From Liolophura sinensis (taxonomy: Eukaryota > Mollusca > Polyplacophora > Chitonida > Chitonidae), in NCBI RefSeq assembly GCF_032854445.1, contig NC_088300.1:75261005-75325004 (forward strand): DNA of 64,000 bases, written 5' to 3'. The position numbers and the translations under genes are program-made. The notes below the pieces were generated by a model. The model was given only the letters and a program-made list of their open reading frames with translations. It ran no database searches and was not told where the DNA came from. This document shows, piece after piece, positions 27,201 to 39,860 of this stretch (positions are counted from its first letter, which is position 1; the number at the start of each line of letters is the position of its first letter).

Positions 27201-29071
27201 TATTCAGCGGTTTGAAGGGGACGTCGGCTAACATTCCGCTGTCACCTATACTCCATCCCTGGCCAGATACTAGAACGACTTGTAAATCTGTCACAGTATA
27301 TACCTTCTACTCTGACACCACACTCAGTCCAGTTTCTTATCCAGTTTGCCTCCTTACATTTTGACGTGCGTCACTCAGGAAAACGGTTACAGAGAAAACA
27401 GGCAATTTGTCTCTTCTCTGATATGTATTGTAATGATATCAGGGAACTTGGCCAAATAACGGGGTTATATAGAGCTTACTTTGCTAGAGACTAATATAAT
27501 GGCTGATCAAGTGAAGCGAGATGAATGTCCCGTAAAGAACCGTCAGCATGACACTGAAAGAAATACCGTTAGCTGATTTAAATCAAATTGTTTAAAATTG
27601 TAGCTGTATACCTCATTTGCATAACGATATGAGACTTTCTGAACAAAGGAACCAATATGGTCGCAAGTTTAAATCTAATATCCTAAAGCAGATCTGACTC
27701 TACAGCATTACTTCGTTGAGGCGAACCAACATGGTACAGAAAAGTTTTTAAATTAACGAAATTATGGTTTTAAAATGATAAGAATCTACCTGCGTATAGG
27801 TTTATAGGTTTGAAAGTTCCTACCACCAAAAGTGCGTTGAAAATTTTAGCACAGGCTTTTTGATTTTGTGTTTTCTCAACACCGGCGGCCAGGTTCATAG
27901 TGGGAGGATAGCGGGCAGACCTTGCCATGTATACGATCGGAGAAGCCCGCATGTTTTTTCAATGGTATCTAGTCCAAAACTCTGGCTGAAAGCCAGCTTT
28001 GTTTTCGTTTATATTATTTCTAAAACGGCTATGTTCAGTGAAATCCTATATGAAATCTTCTCTAAGTTAATATACGCCATTATGGCTGTGTAAATCAAAT
28101 AGTGCCGAAGCGGAATGAAGTCATAACCATTCATTCACCCAATCTAAAAACTTCTCCTATAGATTTCGATAGATGGTATTCTATAGAAAAAAGGTTTGCA
28201 TGTATACATGTACTACACAGATATATATTGGTAACACAACAACCATTTTGTCCGGCGTAAATTCATAAGTAGGTTCCGTGTATATGAATCGTGATCAACC
28301 CCAATATAATATACAGCTGATCTGTTTTCGTTAGCTGAGGAAAGGTACGAGACATTTGCCGGGTGATAATTCCGGATGTAAAGGCTATGTCTTGCAGAAT
28401 ATGTAGTAACAAAAATGGTTCCGCACGAACAAGCCAAAGCAGCACGCCACTGACTGAATAGGTGCGATTAGAGCCTTCAGGGCCTTAAACTGAACAACAT
28501 ATACCACTATTTCAAAATAAGCAATGATATATGTTGTTCATACACTGAAAATGAACTCTCTTTCACAAGTGATTACCAAAGATGATCAATTCAAAGAACC
28601 AATAATCAGTTCTTGCTTTAAGAATTTTTCTGCACACATCGAAGATGCATCATTTGTAGTGTAGTCCTACTCGAAAATGATGGTGTTAAATTGGTTAATC
28701 TAAAGTTTTTATGCATTCTATAATCTACGTTATTTGCTGCATTCAAATCTGAACGTCCTTAGTGTATGTCAGGAATTTTGGCAACTTAATGCTGCTTTCA
28801 CTTCATCTGGTGTGGTAAAAGAACGTCTTACTTTATTGGTTCCGTGTCAGTATTGATATGATTTGTGTGGTGGTGAGCGAGCCTACACGACAAGAATACA
28901 GCCTTGAGTAAAGGCCCGGACACAAGTGTATCACGCCAAGCACTCTTTCTTATATGATAGACCGAGCAAGGGTTTATTTCCATTCCCCAGAAATCCTACT
29001 CAATCTTTTCGGGCTCTAAACGCCACTGCTCTGTAGCAGTTTTTGTCCATGACTCCATATTTTGATGGCGA
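24276..29071. other. Intergenic DNA, nothing recognised
   Basis: No supported exon, RNA gene or repeat family. The longest frames (115 and 111 codons near 26245-26904) show no domain or splice context. Confidence 0.35.
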
Positions 29072-29084
29072 CAAACCTAAAGTA

Positions 29085-29121
29085 AGTGAGTGCTTAGGGT
29101 TTAACGTCGTACTTAACCAGT
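29085..29121 (-). mobile_element. 37-bp severely truncated SINE tail with 13-bp target-site duplication
   Basis: The fragment AGTGAGTGCTTAGGGTTTAA, then CGTCGTACTTAACCAGT, matches the tail of the SINE at 53060-53384. It is bracketed by exact copies of CAAACCTAAAGTA (29072-29084 and 29122-29134), which shows it arrived by target-primed insertion in this short form. Confidence 0.8.
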
Positions 29122-29134
29122 CAAACCTAAAGTA

Positions 29135-30475
29135 GAAATGCTAACTACTAATATCTATGTCATTTTTAAACTGGTATAAATCGTTCATGCATCTTGACAA
29201 GAAACCCACATAGTACCAGATAATCACAAGCAGGTATAAATCGCTTATCAGCACGGTCTAGTAAACTGATACAAGGCCTTATTTGTGTGACATCTTAATG
29301 TATACAATATATACTAAGACTGGGACGTTTAAAAACCGATCCGACGCATTATACTAAATAATGTGCAGAATGAAGGACGTTCTGTACTGAAGATTTAGTC
29401 TTGTTCTCCAAAGTAGCCATAGCTACATTATTCTGTTTAGGTTTTAGAGAAGTCTTTGGGAAAAGAGTTCCACACAGGGTCACCTGTGACGCAGTACATG
29501 TACATATATATACCATATATATACCGTTTCTAGAGTTGCCGGAAATCTTGATTCCTGTCAGTTCTTATCTCAGTTCTTCCCCTTGTGGGCGGCGTCCGTG
29601 CGTGATCAACGCCAGCTTTTCACAGATTCTCAAAGTTAATGATAAATTATGCAGATCTCTAGAGAAATTACTGAACTATTCTGAAAAGCGAAACCCTCAG
29701 CAGGATATACGAGAAGAACCACGCAAGCTATGATGTATTCTCCATGCAGGAACAATGCTTATATAGCAGAAATGTAACAGTCTACATTATGCTCCATTTT
29801 AACACCTTACGTCCTAGTTTTCCGCTGCCTCAAACCACACGAAAGCCTTTTGAGGCCGACAGTATATTTGTTATTAGCGGAAAATTTAGTCCTGTATTGG
29901 ATGATTTTGTTGCCGGTACGGGTGTCAGTGATAGCTATTTATCCCAGCGTGTGTTAGCCCGGGCTGACCGCCAAGCCGCCCCTCAAATTCCCCATGCACT
30001 CTCTATAAAAACTCAGCCTACACTATCGACTATTTATGCTAAGAAATGGCAAGTAGACAATACTTCATCAAAATCGCATTTAGTGGTCACCGTGGAAATC
30101 TTACAGTGTATTTGCCCAAAAAGCTAATTTCCCAAAGCAATATTAAGTCGTTCATTTTGTTTCTCCACTCCATTGAAATACGATATCCTTGCCCAGAATT
30201 CGACTGTTTCCCAACTTAATTGGTAGCGGTTTTCCATCCTTGGAACCCAACTTGTCCATTGCATGCTCCTAGCAAAACATCCATGCACTCTTCACCTTGT
30301 ATAACAATGATATCTCTGATCCTTGGCCCACGCCTGCACCTTGAGAGAGAGAGAGCTTAAATTATTGCCGTCTTCCAAACTTAATTATGGGTGATGCACG
30401 CCTCCTCACCGCACCTTAACTTTTTGCCATTGTATTTATACATATTTTGTTTCCACACTGATTAAATATTATTTG
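29135..30475. other. Intergenic DNA, nothing recognised
   Basis: Two + strand frames (29401-29733 and 29744-30127) are open for about 110-127 codons but show no family signature or clear splice sites. Confidence 0.35.
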
Positions 30476-30575
30476 GCTTTCCCCCAGGTTTCCTCCCACT
30501 ATAACGGCTGGCAGTCGTCGTATAAGTGAAATATTCTTGAGTACGGCCTAAAACACCAATCAAATAAATTTATAA
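30476..30575 (+). mobile_element. SINE (family A) 3' fragment
   Basis: It holds TTTCCCCCAGGTTTCCTCCC, then GTCGTATAAGTGAAATATTC, the family A 3' half, ending in an A/T-rich tail. 5'-truncated; flanking duplication not established. Confidence 0.85.
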
Positions 30576-31040
30576 AAAAAAAATATATGATTGAATTTAA
30601 CCTCAGTTAAGTAAATCTGGTTCCTTTTGGACAACCATTAATCTCGGTTATATCTCAATAAATTCTGACCTAGTTCAACAATTGCCGCTTTGTCACTCCG
30701 GTATGATGGCCGGTTACCATCTGTCTGTATCACCATCGAGACGCCATTTGACAAAAGCCAGAAAGCAGATTAAACTTATAATTATATGGCCAGCTATACT
30801 TGTAACAGTTAAACCGGTTTATATATTTTTCGCGCCTTGAATGTTGACCAGCTAGCTCAACCTACAAAACTAATGACAGTCTCGGCAAGTAGAGTATTAT
30901 GATAACTCCAACAAAAGACACAAGGAGAGCATGATTCAATATCTAGGTTTATTTTAAACAAAATTGAATAATTTAAATCATTTTCATTCTTGATGTCGGA
31001 ATTGAAGGAAATGGTTGTGTGAAATTCGACTCAACTAATG
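30576..31040. other. Intergenic DNA, nothing recognised
   Basis: AT-rich DNA with no supported feature. Confidence 0.4.
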
Positions 31041-33045
31041 GATATCTGTCGCAAAACGTTTCCTTTCTGTTGACGCTGTTGGCTTTATGATTGTATATGT
31101 TAGGGGTTTTATGATTATCACTAGAGAGCGTTTCCTTTTGGCTGACACTGGTGACCTAATTTTTGTCTATGAAATGGCTCTCATAATTGACAACCACAAA
31201 ACGCTTCTTTTCTGTTGACGTCGGAATGAAAGGAGTTTCTTAATTTCAATGTAGAGTTTCTTTCGTTGACACAGTTGTAATATTTGTGCATTGGTCTGAT
31301 GATTATCCATGTAGAACGTTTCTTTTTGGTTGACGCCGTTGATCTAATCGCTGTGTATGAAATGGTTATCATGATTGTAAGTGCACAACGTTTCATTTCG
31401 GTTGACGCCGTTGACCTAATCGCTGTGTATGAAATGGTTATCATGATTGTAAGTGCACAACGTTTCTTTTTGGTTGACGCCATTGACCTAATCGCTGTGT
31501 ATGAAATGGTTATCATGATTGTAAGTGTACAACGTTTCATTTTGGTTGACGTCGTTGACCTAATCGCTGTGTATGAAATGGTTATCATGATTGTAAGCGC
31601 ACAACGTTTCATTTTGGTTGACGCCGTTGACCTAATCGCTGTGTATGAAATGGTTATCATGATTGTAAGTGCACAACGTTTCATTTCGGTTGACGCCGTT
31701 GACCTAATCGCTGTGTATGAAATGGTTATCATGATTGTAAGTGCACAACGTTTCATTTCGGTTGACGCCGTTGACCTAATCGCTGTGTATGAAATGGTTA
31801 TCATGATTGTAAGTGCACAACGTTTCTTTTCGGTTGATGCCGTTGACCTAATCGCTGTGTATGAAATGGTTATCATGATTGTAAGTGCACAACGTTTCTT
31901 TTTGGTTGACGCTGTTGACCTAATCGCTGTGTATGAAATGGTTATCATGATTGTAAGTGCACAACGTTTCATTTTGGTTGACGCCGTTGACCTAATCGCT
32001 GTGTATGAAATGGTTATCATGATTGTAAGTGCACAACGTTTCATTTTGGTTGACGCCATTGACCTAATCGCTGTGTATGAAATGGTTATCATGATTGTAA
32101 GTGCACAGTGTTTCTTTTTGGTTGACGCCGTTGACCTAATCGCTGTGTATGAAATGGTTATCATGATTGTAAGTGCACAACGTTTCATTTTTTGGTTGAC
32201 GTCGTTGACCTAATCGCTGTGTATGAAATGGTTATCATGATTGTAAGTGCACAACGTTTCTTTTTGGTTGACGCCATTGACCTAATCGCTGTGTATGAAA
32301 TGGTTATCATGATTGTAAGTGTACAACGCTTCATGTTGGTTGACGTCGTTGACCTAATCGCTGTGTAGGAAATGGCTATCATGATTGTAAGTGCACAACG
32401 TTTCTTTTTGGTTGGCGCCGTTGACCTAATCGCTGTGTATGAAATGGTTATCATGATTGTAAGTGCACAACGTTTCATTTTGGTTGACGCCATTGACCTA
32501 ATCGCTGTGTATGAAATGGTTATCATGATTGTAAGTGCACAGTGTTTCTTTTTGGTTGATGCCGTTGACCTAATCGCTGTGTATGAAATGGTTATCATGA
32601 TTGTAAGTGCACAACGTTTCTTTTTGGTTGACGCTGTTGACCTAATCGCTGTGTATGAAATGGTTATCATGATTGTAAGTGCACAACGTTTAATTTTGGT
32701 TGACGCCGTTGCATTAATGGCTGTGCCTGAAATGGCTATCATAACTGTAAGTGCACAACGTTTCCTTTCGATGGACGCCGATGCCTTAATGGCTGTGCAT
32801 GAAACGGCTATCATGATTGTAAGTGCACAACGTTTCATTTTGGTTGACGCCGTTACCTTAATGGCTGTGCATGAAACGGCTATCATGACTGTAAGTGCAC
32901 AACCTTTTTTATTTTGGTTGACGCCGTTGCCTTAATGGCTGTGTATGAAATGGATATCATGACTGTAAACGCACAACGTTTCCTTTCGGTTGATGCCGTT
33001 ACCTTAATGGCTGTGTATGAAATGGATATCATGACTAGCGTTTTG
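31041..33045. repeat. 72-bp tandem repeat array open on both strands
   Basis: The core array runs from about 31310 to 33045 with about 24 units. The unit contains GTTGACGCCGTTGACCTAAT, CGCTGTGTATGAAATGGTTA, TCATGATTGTAAGTGCACAA, CGTTTCATTTTG. More decayed units extend left to about 31041. As 72 is a multiple of 3 and neither strand has a stop in one frame, about 310 codons are open in each direction. A two-base insertion near 32190 and a TAG near 32369 break the + frame. No start context, splice site or known domain, so it is called a satellite and not a gene. Confidence 0.93.
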
Positions 33046-34942
33046 CGATACGAGTGTGTTTAGTCAAATAAAAAAGCGCTGAGTTTTTATGTTTTGGGGG
33101 AGGCATTTTTTTTTGGGGGGGGGGGGTGATTTCTCTCTTTATTCTTGGTTTGTTAGCATAAACTGCAATTGCCTATTGGTCCACACTTTTGTTCCACCCT
33201 GTATATACCTATAAGTGTGACTCCAAGAAAAGACACTGCACCAAGGAGTCTTGCACAACTTGAATATGTTGTGTGTATGGTCGAACTTGTACCAGGCTTT
33301 TGCTAAATTTTTGCAAAAGATCCTATAATATCCTATAAATAACACGTGATATAAATTTCCCATTTTTACAAGAGTTGAGTTACTGATGTCTATATCCCAT
33401 CTGCAAAACCTTACAGACGAGATGGTAGCCTCTCTTAATCTGAAATGACACTGTTTGTTGTCTTGTAAAAGAAAAAAAGTTACATCCGTTTCTGAAAAAA
33501 TAAAATCACTGTTTCAAAATTAATGCGCTTGTACTTTCTTTCCAAGTCTGACAACAGTAACAAAAAACACTTCCTCGGCGCAGTAGAGCTAATGGGTTTC
33601 TTTGTCCGCCTTCAAACTTCCTTTATCTTTAATATGACGAGGGCTTTTTCAATACATGTTCTCAGTACTTAACAGTGAATGGAAAAGCTTTCTCCAGCAT
33701 CCGATATCGTTTCTGTTATATACTCTATTATAACGTGGGACTACATCAGCCTACTCGAGAATGATGCAGAATTACACTGTGGTTTTTGATATGTACCAGA
33801 CATAAAAGACAATTTACACATCACACAAACATGAGGTTATGTTAGCAAATCGTTACCTAGATTAACATATGTATAGATAGCGACTGACATCGCACGTTAA
33901 CCACTGGTGGTCACGGAACACCTTTAGGCCATGATTGTCCATCCAGGATGGTGTAAGCCTCCCTAGACATTCGCATGTGTGAGCCGCGCACGTCATACCA
34001 GTCTGAGACACGACTGAAAAGCTGCAGTTAAAAGTGCTTGAAATCTCCTTAGACAGTCAGGCAATGGGCGATTTGCGGCGCAGGGTGACAGGGATTCTAT
34101 ACTGACCGAGTTCCGCAGAGTATTGTGTCAGGATGCGACCAGAAACATTAGACAAGAGGTGATGAGCACCAATTTGGAGGTAGAGCAGGCTAACAGAGGC
34201 GTTATTACCAGTGCGATACCCACGGTGACGTCAATGCACTTTATTCTCTGTGGTTAACGTAAGTAATGCTCGCCGGTTGAGATATAATCCCGTCCGCAAG
34301 GGACAGTCTAACACGACACTTGTCCCTTAGGGGCTCACCCGGTTATTCCTGGAGTAAGGAAACTGTCTTTCTTGGCCCAGTCCGGACAGGGACATCTATG
34401 CGTACAGAGCAGGGGTAGACGAGCGCCATGACGGCAGCACATCCAATAAGCCATTTACCGCACATTATTCATCCCATTAAGTGCAATGTCATGTAGAGAG
34501 GGTTGGTGAGTTGCGCTCTGGGCCCCCGGTGCGCACTCAGGGGGTAGGTTAGCGTGGAGAGAAGCCGACGCCAGTTTACGCTCTTACGTGCCACACGTGA
34601 ATTAAAACAGCATGGATTAGACCCATGGAATGCCATATCTGGATAGGTAAAATGACTTCCTACACCATTTACCACCATTCACTAATAAAGGCGAGAAATG
34701 ACGCCATTTGCGGAAGCCTTGTGCAATACATGATCCCAACTCCATCACTAAAATGTTAACACAACTTAATATACATAAAGAATCCCTAATGAGAACGAAG
34801 GCTGAAACTGCAGAATATGACAGTGTAGAAAATGATTAGTTTGTTTTTGTTCTACATGTATCTCTTCCCCACACCTGAACATTTTTTTTTAACTATACAA
34901 CTTCACTTATATACACATACACAGGCATATATACATACATAT
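33046..34942. other. Intergenic DNA, nothing recognised
   Basis: Contains a T9G12 run (33106-33126). No supported exon or RNA gene. Confidence 0.35.
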
Positions 34943-35634
34943 ACTAGTCCATTCCAAGTATATCGAGGACAAAAATCAGTCTGTCCGACGTGTCAGGTGT
35001 TATAGGCCGGATCATCCAGGACAACGTTACCTGTTATTCTCACCAGATTGATTCGTCAAGGAGGCACGACAGTGGACTTAATAATGGAAGACATGGGATA
35101 AAACATTCAGTAGGTTCAGTAGTTGTATAAATTCTATAAGTTGTATATAAGGCGGTTTCATTTTTATCCCTTGCATTTTTACATTGTTGAGGTATGCGTA
35201 TTATGGAGTGCAGTACCATTGACTATGGAATCGTAACAGATGAGTGACTTAATACCAAATCGCCTATATATGGACATAAGAGTCTGGGTGAGGAATTCCA
35301 AAATAAACTCAGCATCTGAGTTCATTATATCCCATGGGTATACTAATTCCTTCGAAAAAACCTGTTTCTCCCGTGTATGCGCCTTACCCTGATTATGCTT
35401 GATCAAGCGTAACGACCGCAGTCAGCAATCTCTCAACTTTGAAATAAACTAGAACTACATGCAGTTTCACGATTTTCCAGAATTATTTACACACCGTACT
35501 TGTCTTCTCTTTCGGTACTGATCAGATTTAGCCTGAATGATATATGTATATAAAACTTGTTATGTTCAGTGTCTTTGCTGGAGACGTTCATATCACGTAC
35601 GTTGCACCAGTGACAAAGCCTAACTCCTAGTATA

Positions 35635-35637
<3 letters not shown>
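34943..35637 (+). repeat. Dispersed 695-bp repeat, copy 2
   Basis: Near-identical to 17202-17894 in the same orientation. After the shared end CTAGTATAGCA it passes straight into an (AT)n tract. In copy 1 the arm sequence lies between this AGCA and a second AGCA next to the AT tract. Confidence 0.9.

Positions 35638-35678
<41 letters not shown>
35637..35678. repeat. (AT)n microsatellite
   Basis: Perfect AT run between the dispersed repeat and a minus-strand SINE. Confidence 0.96.
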
Positions 35679-35680
<2 letters not shown>

Positions 35681-35900
35681 ATTTATTTAATTGGTGTTTT
35701 ACGCCGTACTCAAGAATATTTCACTTATACGACGGCGGTCAGCATTATAGTGGGTGGAAACCGGGCACAGCCCTGGGGAAACCCACGAGCATCCGCACGT
35801 TGCTGACAGACTTTCCCACGTATGGCCGGAGAGGAAGCCAGCATGAGCTGGACTCGAAATAACCGCGACCGTATTGGCGAGAGGCTCCTGGGTCATTGAT
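35679..35900 (-). mobile_element. SINE (family A), minus strand, nearly full body
   Basis: On the + strand it begins with the reverse tail (ATTTATTTAATTGGTGTTTT, ACGCCGTACTCAAGAATATT) and continues through the body to the tRNA-like region (CCAGCATGAGCTGGACTCGA, GAGAGGCTCCTGGGTCATTG). It sits at the end of an AT tract, which may have served as its insertion site. Confidence 0.88.
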
Positions 35901-36955
35901 TGTTCTGATGTGGAGAATAGGAAGGCAACATTCTCAAATTTGGAATATATATATATGCAAATACTTACATACATACACACATGTAACAGAGAAGTACTGT
36001 TGGATAACACTCAGGCTGGAAAAGACAATCTGCGAAAAATAGAAAAAACAAATCAACCTGACACTAATGCATCGATTTTTTTTTCAGGAATTAAAAAAAA
36101 AAGAAAGAAAAAAGGGCAACATACACGAAATGAAGTCATCGTCATGAGACACAACACCGAAAACTGCACCTTGAATACATCAACTTTTTTGTTTAACCTT
36201 TGTTGAACACAAATGAACGCGTTCAAAGACTTGAAGTCTAGTGTGGTCTGCTGGGGGCCGATGAAACAGTCTTTTCTTTTCTGCTCTAGATCATGTCACG
36301 CCACCGACGCCCAATAATTCAAATATGATCCATAAACGTATACATATACGATGCAATTCAAGTATTTAAATAACCAACCGACTGGAAATCCAGACCAACT
36401 GACAGCAGTATTGTGGCAGCGCCTTTGATTGTTGTATGAAATCTCGTCTGTGTTTTTTCTTGAATAACTGACTGATCCCAAGATGCTAGCAACGTCCTAG
36501 ATTGTTGTATCAAATTTCACACCTCCTTGGTCATTATAGAGGCTGACTTACACGAAATTGCCGCGGCATGCTAGCAGCGTCTTAGATTGTTGTACGGAAT
36601 GTCGCCTCTCATTGGCTAGATCTGTACCTTGTCAGGTTGACCCTTCTCCTGAGGGAAAATTTCCGACATACGCTGCATGCGTCCATGTACCAAGCTATAA
36701 AACGCAATTTTACCCCATTTAGTAACAAACTGCGAATCAGATGATTGCGGCTCACGCAGTCACACCGTTGTCATCTTACAATTGATGGTGTATGTACACT
36801 TTACCAAGTGATCACTAAAGACTGGAAAAGATCGATGGGAAAAACAATCGCAGGTAATTGTGCGCCTATAATGTACGATCAATCTTGACGAACGACGATC
36901 ACTCACATGATAGATCAAGAGGTGGCACCACCAATCAACCTTGGGACTACCTGAC
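35901..36955. other. Intergenic DNA, nothing recognised
   Basis: No supported exon or RNA gene. Confidence 0.35.
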
Positions 36956-37075
36956 CCGCTGGTGGCACGATCTTGCGCACGATCATGCGCGACTGGTGGC
37001 ACGATCATGCGCGATTGGTGGCACGATCATGCGCGACTGGTGCTGCGATCACGCGGGACTGATGGTACGATAATG
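36956..37075. repeat. 22-bp tandem repeat, about 5 copies
   Basis: The unit is close to TGGTGGCACGATCATGCGCG followed by AC. Units contain the near-palindromic GATCATGCGCGA. Flanks are not repetitive. Confidence 0.85.
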
Positions 37076-37641
37076 TAAGCCCTGTCTGCGACCTCTTACG
37101 ATTTGGAATAACATGTTTTGAAGATGACCATTAATTTTGCAGCGACAGATTTTGGTCTTATGATCACCCAGGACAACAGCGACCATTTGCGTGATATTTA
37201 TACGCTTTTCTGGTTGGTCATACTTGTGCCAAATGGTCACCAATCCTACAACCCAGAAATCATACGATCCGGTGTGAATGAAGCTTTAGGGAGATTGTTA
37301 CGCTCTGCAAAACGGCCACTGCTTATTTATCTCCAACACCCCACGAATTGTGTGAGCGGACAATCTATAAATTACAATTCCATGACTGGGGATTGAACCC
37401 GAAACTTCATGTTCATTGTGATTGGCGTCACGAGCCCTACCATGCACCTACCCACGTCTCGCTCCTAATAAAAGTTGATATACGTTGTGCCCGCTACTTT
37501 TAAAATATAATATAAAATTATCCACAAGCAGGATAAATGTAGCTTCTTTTTCATAACATCAGCTCCTGCAATACAAGTTCCTTCTACCTACTTCATGAAA
37601 AAGAACCAAGCTCTGGTGGAAACATAGATTCACAGAAATGT
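37076..37641. other. Intergenic DNA, nothing recognised
   Basis: No supported feature. Confidence 0.35.
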
Positions 37642-39416
37642 TTTATTTCATAAGATTGACTAAATTGACTTTACGACGATTCTATAAAATAGTATGTTGT
37701 TATTTTGTCACTAAAATGGTTCACAAAAAGTGATAAAATATATATATGTATATATATATTCATTTATGTATACGTGAATAATTGTATATGTACCCAGGGG
37801 TTAAACCCTACAAGATGGACAACAAACCTGTGGAATACAGAGACTCTACATACTAACAGCTAAACATCATACAATAACAAACTATGCAGCCTGGCATGAA
37901 GAAGTAACACTGGCCATGCTTCTTTGTACAACACACTGTCATTAACACGCCACATTTACCCAAATATAACACCACATAGATCAGCAATGACAAAACAATA
38001 TACCCGCCTTTCAAAATACCACTCTGACAAACACAAATGACAAATGCTAATCAGAAATCGTCAGGCATCATCTTGCCTGAGCTGCTCAGCTTGCACCATT
38101 GATGACTTAAACTACGCACATTTATAGGAAAAAAACTTTCTCAATTTTGATTCCATATGAGTGACATAAGTACTGGCTTTTTTAACATACAGATGCTTAC
38201 ATCACCAAATGCTGAGTCTGGCAGGGCTGAGAAAAATACTGGTATTAACAAAATATAGATTTGGTGTTTTGTGCAAACAGGGACTTTGTGTTCATGAAAA
38301 GTAAGAATTTCGCTGAAGCAAGTTGTCTGGGAGGGTAAGCCTGCTAATCTGGCCCATTCACCATGGGTCCACAACACTCTGTTGGGATGTACTGATACAG
38401 TCTGGGAGGAGCTACCTGCAGCAGACTTTCCCTGTTAACAGAGAATCACCTGTGGGTCAGTATGTCTGTTATAACAATATTATCAGGGGCCAAAACTGCT
38501 ACCAGATATATATACACAATTCTTTCCATGAATATATACACATACAATCTGCCTTCGCTAACTACGTGCCCTGATTTCACGAAAAGAGACACAAACACTA
38601 CAGCACTACTTCAACCATATATACATATGCATTTAAACACTTGTGTTCACAGGATAGATCAAAAATAGCACTCATACAAGACCAACTGGAAAGAAGATAG
38701 ACTAAAACTGAAATTGAAACTAAATGACCAAAAAAAAAGACAAGTGTCACTTATTATCTGTGGAATGGTGTAAATCTAGAAGGCTTACCGTAATACAGCG
38801 GTGAGATATTAATATTGCCAGATGAACTTTGAAATAGGACAGTTCTTCTATGTTTATGGAAAAGAAATTCGTACTTTAATAACACTAATGAAACCTGAAA
38901 AAAATATCTCCTCATTTTCTGGTGAAAATACATTCATTTTCATAATTTAAAATTGTTTTTACACAAATAAGAGATATCTCATTTATTCCCCTTATACCAG
39001 TAAAATAATCTTAAAATTTATTTCATTGCACATGTTATAGGGAAAAAGACACAGCAAACATACAGAATGCCTAGCAATTCATACTTAATAGTTTAATACA
39101 GCAGATTGGTACTGTTCTTTAAAGAAAACCTTGTCCATGTTCTTGTCAACAAACTTGTGTGAAATGTGAACATAATAGGTGCATATCTTTAGGTGGCATC
39201 ACAAATCAGACAAAAAGTTAAAGATGTAGAATCTTTCAGCTAAAAGGCCATCTCCCAGAGCCCAGCACCTTCTGGGCCAAAGAAAAGTTAATACTGTGCT
39301 TTATTTCTGTATATTACAAGTCCCATCTACATGTAGGATGACTATATGCTCAGTGTGTTTAAATCATTGAAAAGAGCATAAAAAAAAATCATACCGATTG
39401 TATACAACAAGGAAAT

Positions 39417-39860
39417 ATGTGCTAGCCAATTCAACAAAATGTAAGCCACACTTAACAAAATGTAACCCACGTTTAAGCTACGTTGAACAAATTGTAACTA
39501 CTTTGTACACTACATTCAATAACATGTATCTAGTGTGTAAGCTACTTTCAATAAATGTATGTGATACATATGCTACATTCACCAAAATGTAACTGATGTA
39601 CAACTTACATTCACCAAAATGTCACTGATGTATAAGCCACACTCAACGAAATGTAACTGATGCATTTGCTACATTCACCAAAATGTAACTGATGTACAAG
39701 CCACACTCAAGAAAATGTAACTGATGTACAAGCTACACTCAAGAAAATGTAACTGATGTATAAGCTATACTCAACAAAATGTAACTGACTCATAAGCCAC
39801 ACTCAACACAATGTAGCTCATGTATAAGCTACACTCAACAAAATGTAACTGATGTATAAG
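39417..39860. repeat. Degenerate tandem repeat, about 30 bp, inside the probable E78 3' region
   Basis: The phrase AAAATGTAACTGATGTACAA followed by GCCACACTCAAC recurs about 12-14 times with increasing regularity toward 39860. If the 3' UTR extends here, the reverse complement would be present in the mRNA. Confidence 0.85.

Noticed and set aside
31181-32188. A 335-codon minus-strand frame and matching + strand frames as protein genes
   Set aside because: They are translations of a 72-bp tandem satellite, open on both strands, with frame breaks and no start context or domain.
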